From contig JAATVM010000165.1 in assembly GCA_014523495.1 (NCBI GenBank), forward strand, positions 1 to 5,966: DNA of 5,966 nucleotides. The letters run 5' to 3'. Every line of letters starts with the position of its first letter. Within the stretch, counting starts at the first letter, position 1. The notes beneath the pieces were generated by a model, which worked only from the letters and a program-made list of their open reading frames with translations, did not search any database and was not told the origin of the DNA. Positions 1-5,520 of the stretch are shown here, one piece after another. Source of the stretch: Nitrososphaerales archaeon TH1920 (GTDB taxonomy: Archaea > Thermoproteota > Nitrososphaeria > Nitrososphaerales > Nitrososphaeraceae). Position numbers and translations under genes: made by a program.

Positions 1-169
1 CAAAATCAACCGTCATTACAGTTCCTTCTTCTCTTTTATGAATCTCGTATCCTTCTTTTCCATATCGAGTAACGTTACCAATCTTTGCGTTTTTAAAAAT
101 CGAGACATAAAACGCTACTGCCTCCTCGGCATTGTTGTCAAACCACAAACACGGACTAATTTTTTGCAT
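1..169 (-). CDS. VOC-family (PhnB/YjdN-like, '3-demethylubiquinone-9 3-methyltransferase'-type) protein, partial
   Basis: Reading leftward from the ATG at 169, the first 56 codons are open to the window edge, so only the N-terminus is present and the 3' end is missing. The protein begins MQKISPCLWFDNNAEEAV and continues with an FY-x-S-I-F motif and a TRYGKEG segment. This is the characteristic opening of PhnB-like vicinal-oxygen-chelate proteins: a first beta strand, a helix after 'FDNNAEEA', and a second strand. Family members are usually about 150-160 residues, so roughly a third is seen. They are small cytoplasmic proteins with a glyoxalase fold. Many carry the annotation '3-demethylubiquinone methyltransferase' without biochemical support, and no substrate can be inferred here. 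The gene diverges from the DUF1326 gene. A TATA-like box centred about 27 nt upstream of the ATG suggests a leaderless transcript. Confidence 0.88.
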   Translation of the reverse strand, partial: MQKISPCLWFDNNAEEAVAFYVSIFKNAKIGNVTRYGKEGYEIHKREEGTVMTVDF

Positions 170-192
170 CTATAGTTATAACCCATAATCGC

Positions 193-200
193 TATAAATA
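193..200 (-). promoter_or_regulatory. TATA-like box for the VOC gene
   Basis: On the minus strand this reads TATTTATAG, close to the archaeal TTTATATA-type consensus. Its centre lies about 27 nt from the ATG at 169. That is the usual TATA-to-start-site distance, so transcription would begin at or next to the start codon, giving a leaderless mRNA. No Shine-Dalgarno sequence precedes the ATG, which agrees with this. Confidence 0.5.
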
Positions 201-208
201 CATGTATT
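197..208. promoter_or_regulatory. Perfect 12-bp palindrome, candidate operator
   Basis: AATACATGTATT is an exact 12-bp palindrome. Four of its bases overlap the TATA-like box of the VOC gene, and the rest covers the position where the BRE/TFB contact would lie. A dimeric regulator bound here would block that promoter. It also lies in the shared divergent region and could affect the DUF1326 gene. No regulator is identified, and short AT-rich palindromes arise by chance, so the role is inferred. Confidence 0.3.
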
Positions 209-234
209 CATATGAGCTGCCTTACGAAGTATGC

Positions 235-257
235 TTAGAGGTGTCAAAATGCTCTAA
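235..257. repeat. Inverted repeat TTAGAG-11 nt-CTCTAA in the divergent intergenic region
   Basis: TTAGAG at 235-240 is the reverse complement of CTCTAA at 252-257, with an 11-nt spacer. The pentamer ATGCT also recurs directly at 231-235 and 249-253, an 18-nt offset. The element lies about 30 nt upstream of the TATA-like box of the DUF1326 gene, where an activator site would be expected. It is short and could be coincidental. Confidence 0.2.
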
Positions 258-285
258 ATCTTTTGTAGAAGCGAATAAGATAAAC

Positions 286-293
286 CTTATATC
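286..293 (+). promoter_or_regulatory. TATA-like box for the DUF1326 gene
   Basis: CTTATATC is centred about 34 nt upstream of the ATG at 324, which predicts a start site near 316 and a very short leader. It is also framed by AGATA (278-282) and TATCT (290-294), a 5-bp inverted repeat that may be incidental. There is no Shine-Dalgarno sequence before the ATG; the nearby CCTCCT is the wrong polarity. Confidence 0.4.
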
Positions 294-323
294 TAAAACC
301 TCCTATTAATATGAGAACTAAAA

Positions 324-944
324 ATGACTAATGCTAATTCTCATGATTGGAGACTTGAAGGAGATTATTTTGAAGGCTGTAACTGTGACTCAATATGCCC
401 CTGCATTTTTTTGCAAGACCCAGACGAAGGATTCTGTAACCTTACTTTGGCTTGGCATATAGAGAAAGGTCACTATGAGAGTATGCAACTTGATGGATTA
501 AATGCTGTGGCTGTTTTTGTGGCCCCTGGCAATATGTTCACTGGTCCTAAAATGAAGGTAGCCCTTTACTTGGACAAAAATGCAAGTCAAGAACAGAGTG
601 ATGCCCTATCAAAAATATTTTCAGGCCAATCCGGTGGTTTTTTTGCTGTAGCAGCGAAACATATCGGAGAGATGGTTGGAATAAAATCTGCTCCGATAAC
701 ATTTGGAATGGAGGGAAAGCGCCGTTGGCTGCATATCCCAGAATACTTAACCTTAGAAATAGAGGCATTCAAGGGAAATGATCCGAACAAGGATAGCTTA
801 GTTGTAAATCCTTCCTTTTCAATGGTACCTGGACATGACGCTGTAATAGCCCGCTCTACCAAATATTTTTACAAGGATCATGGATTTGAATGGGACAGCA
901 CTGGTAAGAATGGTTTCTATTCTAAATTTGATTATGGTCCTTAA
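324..944 (+). CDS. DUF1326 domain-containing protein
   Basis: This is a full-length 206-residue protein. The N-terminus (residues 8-30) has the family signature W-x-L-x-G-D-Y-F-E-G-C-N-C-D-x3-C-P-C. Cys 19, 21, 25 and 27, with Cys 38, form a probable metal or thiol cluster. It is followed by 'W-H-I-E-K-G-H-Y' (44-51), 'LDGLNAVAVF' (56-65), the Gln/Ala/Leu-rich segment before 'SGQSGGFFA' (100-108), and a C-terminal 'WDSTGKNGFYSKFDY' (190-204), all in the order typical of DUF1326. There is no signal peptide or membrane segment, so it is probably cytoplasmic. The biochemical role is unknown. The Cys cluster suggests binding of copper, zinc or another soft metal, which is inference. It lies 73 nt upstream of a DUF2182 membrane protein, a partner often found next to this family, and the two are probably co-transcribed. 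An overlapping 6-codon ATG frame at 311-331 is likely not on the mRNA. Confidence 0.9.
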   Translation: MTNANSHDWRLEGDYFEGCNCDSICPCIFLQDPDEGFCNLTLAWHIEKGHYESMQLDGLNAVAVFVAPGNMFTGPKMKVALYLDKNASQEQSDALSKIFSGQSGGFFAVAAKHIGEMVGIKSAPITFGMEGKRRWLHIPEYLTLEIEAFKGNDPNKDSLVVNPSFSMVPGHDAVIARSTKYFYKDHGFEWDSTGKNGFYSKFDYGP

Positions 945-1017
945 AAGCTCCCATTCGATCATGAGTCAATTGAAAAACTCAGTATCCAATTTTTCTATCA
1001 TCTTATTTTGAAAAACT

Positions 1018-1911
1018 ATGATCAAGCTGCAAAAAATTATCCTAATTTCACTTCTCTCAACTGCAGGTATTTCCTGGCTATTATCTACATATCAACCAGA
1101 TATGATGAACATTATGAATACGTATAATCCAATATTAATAGCATTATTTACTGCAAGTTGGACGGCTGGGATGGCTGCAATGATGTTTCCAGCTATAGTA
1201 CCAATGGTACTACTTTACAATAAGCTCGTTACCAATAGACAATCTGAGTCAAGCGAAGTAATTATACAACCAAAATACTCCCATTTTTCTAAGGTCATAC
1301 TCTTTATTGGAATGTATCTTGTAGTTTGGACTTTAACAGGGATAGGCCTATTGTTAGGCTGGTCTGTTCCTATGAATAGTATTGCTCGGTTCAATGAAAA
1401 CAATATTCTCGGGCTAATTTTCGGAGCCATTCTGATTATCGCTGGTATCTACCAGTTTACTCCACTAAAGAACAAATGCATAGGTTACTGCGAATCCCCA
1501 CTGAGTTTCTTTATGAGAAGATGGAAAAATGGAATAGTAGGGGCAATTAAAATGGGAATATATCATGGACTCTATTGCCTTGGATGCTGCTGGCCTTATT
1601 TTCTAATTATGGTGGCTCTGGGATGGATGAATCTTGCATGGATGGGCCTGTTTGCAATAATAATTTTTGGGGAAAAGATCTGGACAAAAGGGATATGGAT
1701 TGCAAAAACTGTTGGGATTGTTTTGATAATATTAGGGATATTAAGTAGTCTCGGTTTAATTGTACTACATGACAGTACGATGGATATGAATAATCAAAAC
1801 AATACTGAAGACAAAATGATAATGGCACAAGACAAGGAAAATGAGAATCTTAGTGAAGATAAATCGGAATTGGCCAAGAAACCCGTCATGCCGCACGGAA
1901 TGAATATGTAA
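1018..1911 (+). CDS. DUF2182 polytopic membrane protein (predicted metal-binding)
   Basis: This is a 297-residue membrane protein with about six hydrophobic segments (near residues 5-22, 37-67, 92-115, 128-147, 190-216 and 228-250). DUF2182 hallmarks are visible. W48-T-A-G-M-A-A-M-M-F-P with VPM (61-63) gives the 'W-x2-M-x-A-A-M-M-x-P' motif. K-x2-C154-x3-C158-x-S-P follows, then G-x2-H183-G-x2-C187-x2-C190-C191-W, and finally W-M-N-L-A-W-M with E219-K. The conserved Cys and His residues lie at membrane edges and could bind a metal. Residues 251-297 form a hydrophilic tail rich in Met (255, 257, 267, 269, 291, 295, 297), Asp/Glu and two His (251, 293), ending MPHGMNM. This resembles Met-rich copper-binding segments, but that is inferred. 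The ATG at 1018 starts right before the first helix. No convincing separate promoter or ribosome site is seen, so it probably follows the DUF1326 gene in one transcript. Function in the family is unproven. Confidence 0.88.
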   Translation: MIKLQKIILISLLSTAGISWLLSTYQPDMMNIMNTYNPILIALFTASWTAGMAAMMFPAIVPMVLLYNKLVTNRQSESSEVIIQPKYSHFSKVILFIGMYLVVWTLTGIGLLLGWSVPMNSIARFNENNILGLIFGAILIIAGIYQFTPLKNKCIGYCESPLSFFMRRWKNGIVGAIKMGIYHGLYCLGCCWPYFLIMVALGWMNLAWMGLFAIIIFGEKIWTKGIWIAKTVGIVLIILGILSSLGLIVLHDSTMDMNNQNNTEDKMIMAQDKENENLSEDKSELAKKPVMPHGMNM

Positions 1912-1922
1912 ATCTGCTCTCA

Positions 1923-1965
1923 CTCCAATGTTACTGTTGTTAGTTTATGACATTGTGAACTGGAG
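1923..1965. repeat. Inverted repeat between convergent genes
   Basis: CAATGT (1926-1931) pairs with ACATTG (1950-1955), and outer CTCC (1923-1926) pairs with GGAG (1962-1965), with a bulge. The element lies in the 66-nt gap between the 3' ends of the DUF2182 and herA genes. It could form an RNA hairpin at the end of either transcript. It is not followed by a strong T-run on either side within the gap, so a terminator role is weakly supported. Confidence 0.2.
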
Positions 1966-1977
1966 GAGCATTGTATA

Positions 1978-3756
1978 TCATCTATGTATGTCTAAATTAT
2001 TTTCCTTTATGAACACGTACGGACTAAAAGCATTAAAGAAAAATGGAGATCCTGAAAATGATAATGGCGAAACTGGTCCCTGAGTCATGAACGAATATTT
2101 TCGGGTTTTTGTATTAAAAGAGCTTGCCGGATCCGTAAATGTTCTATACAGATCAATAGCTTTTTCATCTGACACTAGTTCCCTAAGTGTGATTAAATCA
2201 TTACCTAGTGAAAGCCCGAATCCGAAGAAAATGATTCTTAATTGCTGTAGAATATCCCTGTGGATACTAGATAGTGATGTACTAATAAACAACCAGCCTA
2301 ATCCATACTTTCTCGTGGTCCTTACTGCATCTAGCAAAGTTATCCTCAATTGTTCAAGATTGGAATCCATGAATTCATCTTTCCTTGCATATCTGTGAGC
2401 TTCATCTAGAACAACCAGTGTATTTAAGGAAGTATTTTTCTGCCAGGTTCTTTCTCCTAGACGGACCAATCCCCCAAGTAATCGCTTAAGTATTAATGAT
2501 TGAATAGTTTCATTCCAGTATTTCAGCTGCATTTTGTGAGCAGTTTGTTCTGAAAGATCTATTACAATAAGTGGTTTTAGTTTCCAAGAAAATTTCTCTA
2601 AAAGACCGTCAATCGTTATTGCATCCTGTCTTTCTTCAAACAGACTGCAAATTGGAGTCCAAAACTGAGAGTACAAAGTATCTAAATTTTTTTGATCCAA
2701 GCTAGAAACAAGGTTATTTAGTCTCTTTCTTGGCTCTGGGGTCGAAAATATGAGAATCTGAACTTCTTCCTTACGTAATTCATTTATGAAAAGGTCAAAG
2801 GACTCTCTTTTTATCAATTTAGTTAATGATGTCTTGTTTCTAAGTTTAGGTATCAATGCGTCTATTGCGTATCTCCTATTTGCACCGTTAATTGTTAACT
2901 GATGGAAGAATTGTGATTGTAATAAAATTTCTTCAAACAATGTCCATCTATCTAAAACAAGATTTCTAACGTTTATTGTTTGGACTTCTTTATTTAGAGA
3001 ATTCAATATTTTTTTTATATTGAAATTAGGATTGTAGTTTGAGTTATTGTTATAATCATTTGTAAAACTTTTTGAAAATTCTCCGGCAGGGTCCAGTACC
3101 AATAATCCCATGTTCGGATATTTAGAATACGCTGTAAGAATCATTTTAGCCAGTGTAGATTTTCCAGATCCAGTTATTCCGAAAATGCCTAAATGATAGG
3201 CTTCACCGGCACCGTTTTCCCCATAATCAAAATGCTTAAACCACATTGGCAATTTAGTTTTGGATCCATAACTGTTCCCCAAATAGAACAAACTGTTCTT
3301 TTGCTTTTCTAAAATAGTGCTTAAAATATTGTCATTTACTTGATAAACATACGTTCCGGTGGGTGGTACCGTTCCTAATAAACTCGGTTCAACTAAATCC
3401 TCAGAAGAAGTAAATATAGCGCTACAAAGTAACTTTCCAACATGCACATCCTGTATACCACTAATTGGACTGACTGATCCTCTTTTTCTTGCTACGGATT
3501 TTATTGTAGGATCCTCTAATAAAAAGTTCTTTAAAGTGATTTCTATTATTTGACCGATTGCATAATGATTTTTGGAATCCTGTAAATATTTGAAAATAGC
3601 CAATTCCCCTACAAGTTGTCTTGTGACAGAAGATTCCAGTACATCTAAAGCAAGTTCAATTGTAGAAGAAGGGGATCCAATTGTTCCTAAAACGGAACTA
3701 TTTTTTAGCAAATAATTAATCTTTTTATCAATAGTATTTTCCAAACTTATTTCCAA
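1978..3756 (-). CDS. herA: HerA-like hexameric DNA translocase/helicase
   Basis: This 592-residue protein is an FtsK/HerA-superfamily ATPase, slightly longer than typical archaeal HerA (about 500). Residues 20-145 resemble the HAS beta-barrel, with 'VLGTIGSP' near the start and 'GTVPPTGTYVYQV' at 128-140. Walker A is G193-I-T-G-S-G-K199-S-T. Walker B is L447-V-V-L-D451-E452-A-H. The arginine-containing segment R479-T-T-R482-K-Y-G-L-G follows. The C-terminal block F556-M-T-x-G-P-V-S-P-L-S-F-S-G is typical of the HerA subgroup encoded with NurA. A short Asn-rich stretch (233-246) may be a loop. Position 493 is Thr where this family normally has a sensor-like Gln. The start is TTG: an in-frame stop lies six codons upstream, no ATG is available between, and the next Met (171) would delete the barrel. 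It follows nurA by 5 nt. Expected role: ATP-driven translocation on duplex DNA with NurA bound to the hexamer, for end resection or foreign-DNA degradation. Confidence 0.93.
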   Translation of the reverse strand: MEISLENTIDKKINYLLKNSSVLGTIGSPSSTIELALDVLESSVTRQLVGELAIFKYLQDSKNHYAIGQIIEITLKNFLLEDPTIKSVARKRGSVSPISGIQDVHVGKLLCSAIFTSSEDLVEPSLLGTVPPTGTYVYQVNDNILSTILEKQKNSLFYLGNSYGSKTKLPMWFKHFDYGENGAGEAYHLGIFGITGSGKSTLAKMILTAYSKYPNMGLLVLDPAGEFSKSFTNDYNNNSNYNPNFNIKKILNSLNKEVQTINVRNLVLDRWTLFEEILLQSQFFHQLTINGANRRYAIDALIPKLRNKTSLTKLIKRESFDLFINELRKEEVQILIFSTPEPRKRLNNLVSSLDQKNLDTLYSQFWTPICSLFEERQDAITIDGLLEKFSWKLKPLIVIDLSEQTAHKMQLKYWNETIQSLILKRLLGGLVRLGERTWQKNTSLNTLVVLDEAHRYARKDEFMDSNLEQLRITLLDAVRTTRKYGLGWLFISTSLSSIHRDILQQLRIIFFGFGLSLGNDLITLRELVSDEKAIDLYRTFTDPASSFNTKTRKYSFMTQGPVSPLSFSGSPFFFNAFSPYVFIKENNLDIHR

Positions 3757-3761
3757 ATTTA

Positions 3762-4889
3762 TTATCCACCTTCAGTTCTGTAAGAATGCATCAGAAAAAA
3801 TATATCTTTTTCATTATGATCATCTAGCTGAGTCATTTGCTTCATTATGATTTGTTTATATGCTGGAATGGCGGGTGCCATATGTTTGGCTATTCTATCA
3901 GCCATATAAAGTGGGAACGGTTCCATTATAGACGGAGTTTGACATTGATTCTTTACATTATTTAAAACAGTATTTAATTTGATTTCATCACGAGCGACTG
4001 CGGATGGCATCTCAATTCTTAATGCAGGACACCAAGGATGCGGTTTGTAGTAAATCACACATAGGTTCTTTATTCCTAAAATTACTTGCTGCATCAAAAT
4101 TCTCAGTTCTTCGTCCTCATATGGCAATCTTATATGCCATCCTTCTTCGCTTGTAAATAATTTTGGACGCGTAAATTCTCCAGGATCCAGTATCAAAGTT
4201 AGAATTGCTCTATCATCATAATTTTCAGGCCAATGAAGATTTTTGCCTATATCATTCCTTGATGTATACTTTGGTAACCCGAGATAATATTTGTCAGTAT
4301 CATCATATTCCAAAATTTTCTTGTACGAAATTAAAAAATCTTTGAAATCTTCCTTGATTTTGTCAGAAGACTTGGTATTAATATTTTCTATAAAATTGAT
4401 GGCTTTGTACATATGGATTAACGCCGTCGTAAGTGACCCGTCAAGATATACTATATCATATTGGGCATTTGCTGCTAATTTGATTTCCATTTCTATCATA
4501 ATAGCTCTGGCTGCAATCATGTTTTCAGGATTATGTTTTTCTGGATTAACAAACACGTCATGATTGGAGGCATTCAGGTTTCCCTTTTGTAATTCACTAA
4601 TACCTTCTACCCCTACAGCAGCCGCAAATAGTAAATCGGTTCCTAAGAGACGATCTATTGCATAAGCACCATCTATTCCGCCTGAGACTAATGGCCTAAT
4701 ATTTCTAAATTTAATATCATTATCTAGTAATCCTATTTGCTTAAGTTGCAAGCGGAATTTCTCTCTTTTATTATTAATGTCACGAAGTGAGCTTTGAAGT
4801 ATACCTCCAATCTCGTTAGTTTTCTGTAACATCTGTTCTACTAAGGAAGCAGGAATTTCTAAAAAAGCTGGAGAATCGACTTCATTCAT
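3762..4889 (-). CDS. nurA: NurA-family 5'-3' nuclease, partner of HerA
   Basis: This 375-residue protein is recognisable as NurA by motif order. Residues 14-55 are a long helical, Lys/Gln-rich N-terminus. V68-S-G-G-I-D73-G is motif I. R128-A-I-M-I-E133-M-E135 is the acidic motif II. Y147-L-D150-G-S-L is motif III. D226-R-A-I-L-T-L-I-L-D-P-G-E-F is a conserved core strand-turn. Y281-K-P-H-P then A289-L-R-I-E-M-P is the late core. P324-F-P-L-Y-M-A-D331-R-I-A-K corresponds to motif IV. D73, E133 or E135, and D150 would bind the catalytic Mn/Mg ions. Motif IV has Asp where characterised archaeal NurA has His. The dimer is expected to dock on the HerA hexamer and degrade the translocated strand. 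The gene is first in the operon, 5 nt before herA. The ATG at 4889 is chosen because an in-frame TGA lies two codons upstream. Confidence 0.88.
   Translation of the reverse strand: MNEVDSPAFLEIPASLVEQMLQKTNEIGGILQSSLRDINNKREKFRLQLKQIGLLDNDIKFRNIRPLVSGGIDGAYAIDRLLGTDLLFAAAVGVEGISELQKGNLNASNHDVFVNPEKHNPENMIAARAIMIEMEIKLAANAQYDIVYLDGSLTTALIHMYKAINFIENINTKSSDKIKEDFKDFLISYKKILEYDDTDKYYLGLPKYTSRNDIGKNLHWPENYDDRAILTLILDPGEFTRPKLFTSEEGWHIRLPYEDEELRILMQQVILGIKNLCVIYYKPHPWCPALRIEMPSAVARDEIKLNTVLNNVKNQCQTPSIMEPFPLYMADRIAKHMAPAIPAYKQIIMKQMTQLDDHNEKDIFFLMHSYRTEGG
3765..3772 (-). promoter_or_regulatory. Shine-Dalgarno-like site deciding the TTG start of herA
   Basis: On the minus strand AAGGTGGA lies within the last codons of nurA, 8 nt before the TTG at 3756. 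Its complementarity to the 16S 3' end (core GGTG) and its spacing support initiation at this TTG. They also suggest that herA is translated in coupling with nurA from one mRNA. Confidence 0.55.
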
Positions 4890-4930
4890 AGATTTTCAGC
4901 TCAACACGCTCAATCTTACTAATACAACGT

Positions 4931-4938
4931 TAAAATAA
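4931..4938 (-). promoter_or_regulatory. TATA-like box for the nurA-herA operon
   Basis: On the minus strand TTATTTTA (within ACTTATTTTAACG) is centred about 46 nt upstream of the nurA ATG. With normal archaeal spacing this puts the transcript start near 4908 and gives a leader of about 19 nt. The leader has no strong Shine-Dalgarno sequence. The region is AT-rich, so other boxes are possible. Confidence 0.35.
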
Positions 4939-5042
4939 GTCAGATTCTGAAAAGCGATTGATGTCGACTCTATCTGGACAGTTATATTCATTTTATGCCA
5001 TATAGTGAGAATGAACTTAGCTTTATGCCTTTCTAAAAATTT

Positions 5043-5122
5043 CTACATTTTGCTGTTTTTGGGATAGTATAACTAGTTTTTGCAGTTTTTTCTATCGATT
5101 TTATTTTCTCTATGCAATGTAG
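5043..5122. repeat. Inverted repeat flanking the T-tract region
   Basis: CTACATT(TT)GC at 5043-5053 is the inverted counterpart of GCAATGTAG at 5114-5122, differing only by two extra T. The arms flank the T-tract direct repeats with about 60 nt between them. The nine matched bases could be chance in an AT-rich spacer. Confidence 0.2.
5048..5091. repeat. Direct repeat TTTTGC(T/A)GTTTTT, 30-nt offset
   Basis: TTTTGCTGTTTTT at 5048-5060 recurs as TTTTGCAGTTTTT at 5078-5090, with one mismatch in 13 and an offset of 30 nt, about three helical turns. The region lies about 160-200 nt upstream of the nurA start. Phased T-tracts can bend DNA or bind chromatin proteins, but the role is not known. Confidence 0.3.
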
Positions 5123-5178
5123 TTTCCAGCTAATCAAATTTGAGATCAATTTTGAATTTACATGTTTTGAGTAATTAA

Positions 5179-5484
5179 TTAATCATTTACCTGTATTTTT
5201 CTCGCACCAACCTCCTGTACCATATAAAAATCAGTAGCTACTTGAATAATATCTCCACTAGCTATTTTGTCGTGACTTCTTTTTTTTCTTAATGCTATTC
5301 CAAATGGACTTTTCTTCTTTTCATTAAATTTAAGCCAAATCTTACCCACGTTGACAATATTCTTAAATTCACATTCCCATACTAAATTATAGACAGTATC
5401 TAGTGCCTGTCTACTGATTTTATTCCTCCTTGCAATGACAGATTGAATATCAGGTTCCTTGCAGAAATATACTCTTACTTTCAT
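5179..5484 (-). CDS. Small conserved-looking protein of unknown function (101 aa)
   Basis: This 101-residue protein begins MKVRVYFCKEPDI and has a Trp-containing middle (V35-W-E and I49-W-L-K-F-N). It ends with a beta-rich block, S70-H-D-K-I-A-S-G-D-I-I-Q-V then F86-Y-M-V-Q-E-V-G-A-R-K-I-Q-V. The 'H-x-S/K-x-S-x-G-D-I-I-x-V ... F-Y-x-V-x-x-x-G-x-x-K-I' arrangement resembles the C-terminal part of small YodL-like or phage-type proteins with an 'HTSMSVGDVI' motif. The match is from memory and weak. It is Lys/Arg-rich around 56-71 and has no signal peptide or membrane segment. It points in the same direction as nurA but is 289 nt upstream, so it is probably a separate unit. The ATG at 5484 gives a natural N-terminal beta strand. 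Length, composition and sense pattern support a real gene. Confidence 0.7.
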   Translation of the reverse strand: MKVRVYFCKEPDIQSVIARRNKISRQALDTVYNLVWECEFKNIVNVGKIWLKFNEKKKSPFGIALRKKRSHDKIASGDIIQVATDFYMVQEVGARKIQVND

Positions 5485-5510
5485 GGATTCTTGCTGTTAC
5501 GTTATTGGGC

Positions 5511-5520
5511 CAAATAACCT
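5511..5520 (-). promoter_or_regulatory. Weak TATA-like box for the 101-aa protein gene
   Basis: On the minus strand AGGTTATTTG is centred about 31 nt upstream of the ATG at 5484, a spacing that fits a leaderless or very short-leader transcript. The match to the archaeal TATA consensus is modest, and no Shine-Dalgarno sequence is seen before the ATG. Confidence 0.25.

Larger units (their letters stand above)
4939..5178. other. AT-rich spacer between nurA and the 101-aa protein gene
   Basis: No gene is seen in this stretch on either strand; the longest ATG-initiated frame is a 31-codon minus-strand frame ending just before nurA. On the + strand it is rich in T-tracts between about 5036 and 5107 and includes direct and inverted repeats listed separately. 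Near 5133-5178 it has short AT palindromic motifs (for example AATTAATTAAT around 5173). It may hold regulatory sites for nurA-herA. Confidence 0.5.

Noticed and set aside
587..862. 91-codon minus-strand frame opposite the DUF1326 gene
   Set aside because: It is a shadow of a well-supported gene, with no motif of its own.
2087..2398. 103-codon + strand open frame opposite herA
   Set aside because: It lies entirely within the herA coding region, whose protein matches a known family through this segment (R-T-T-R-K-Y-G-L-G and following). The antisense product shows no recognisable motif.
4291..4563. 90-codon + strand frame opposite nurA, with hydrophobic stretches
   Set aside because: It is antisense to nurA through motif III. 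The hydrophobicity is a by-product of the opposite strand, and no promoter or ribosome site is seen.
4896..4991. 31-codon minus-strand frame ending two codons before the nurA ATG and in frame with it
   Set aside because: The likely TATA box at 4931-4938 lies inside it, so most of it would be untranscribed. The predicted peptide has no recognisable feature, and the TGA separates it from nurA.
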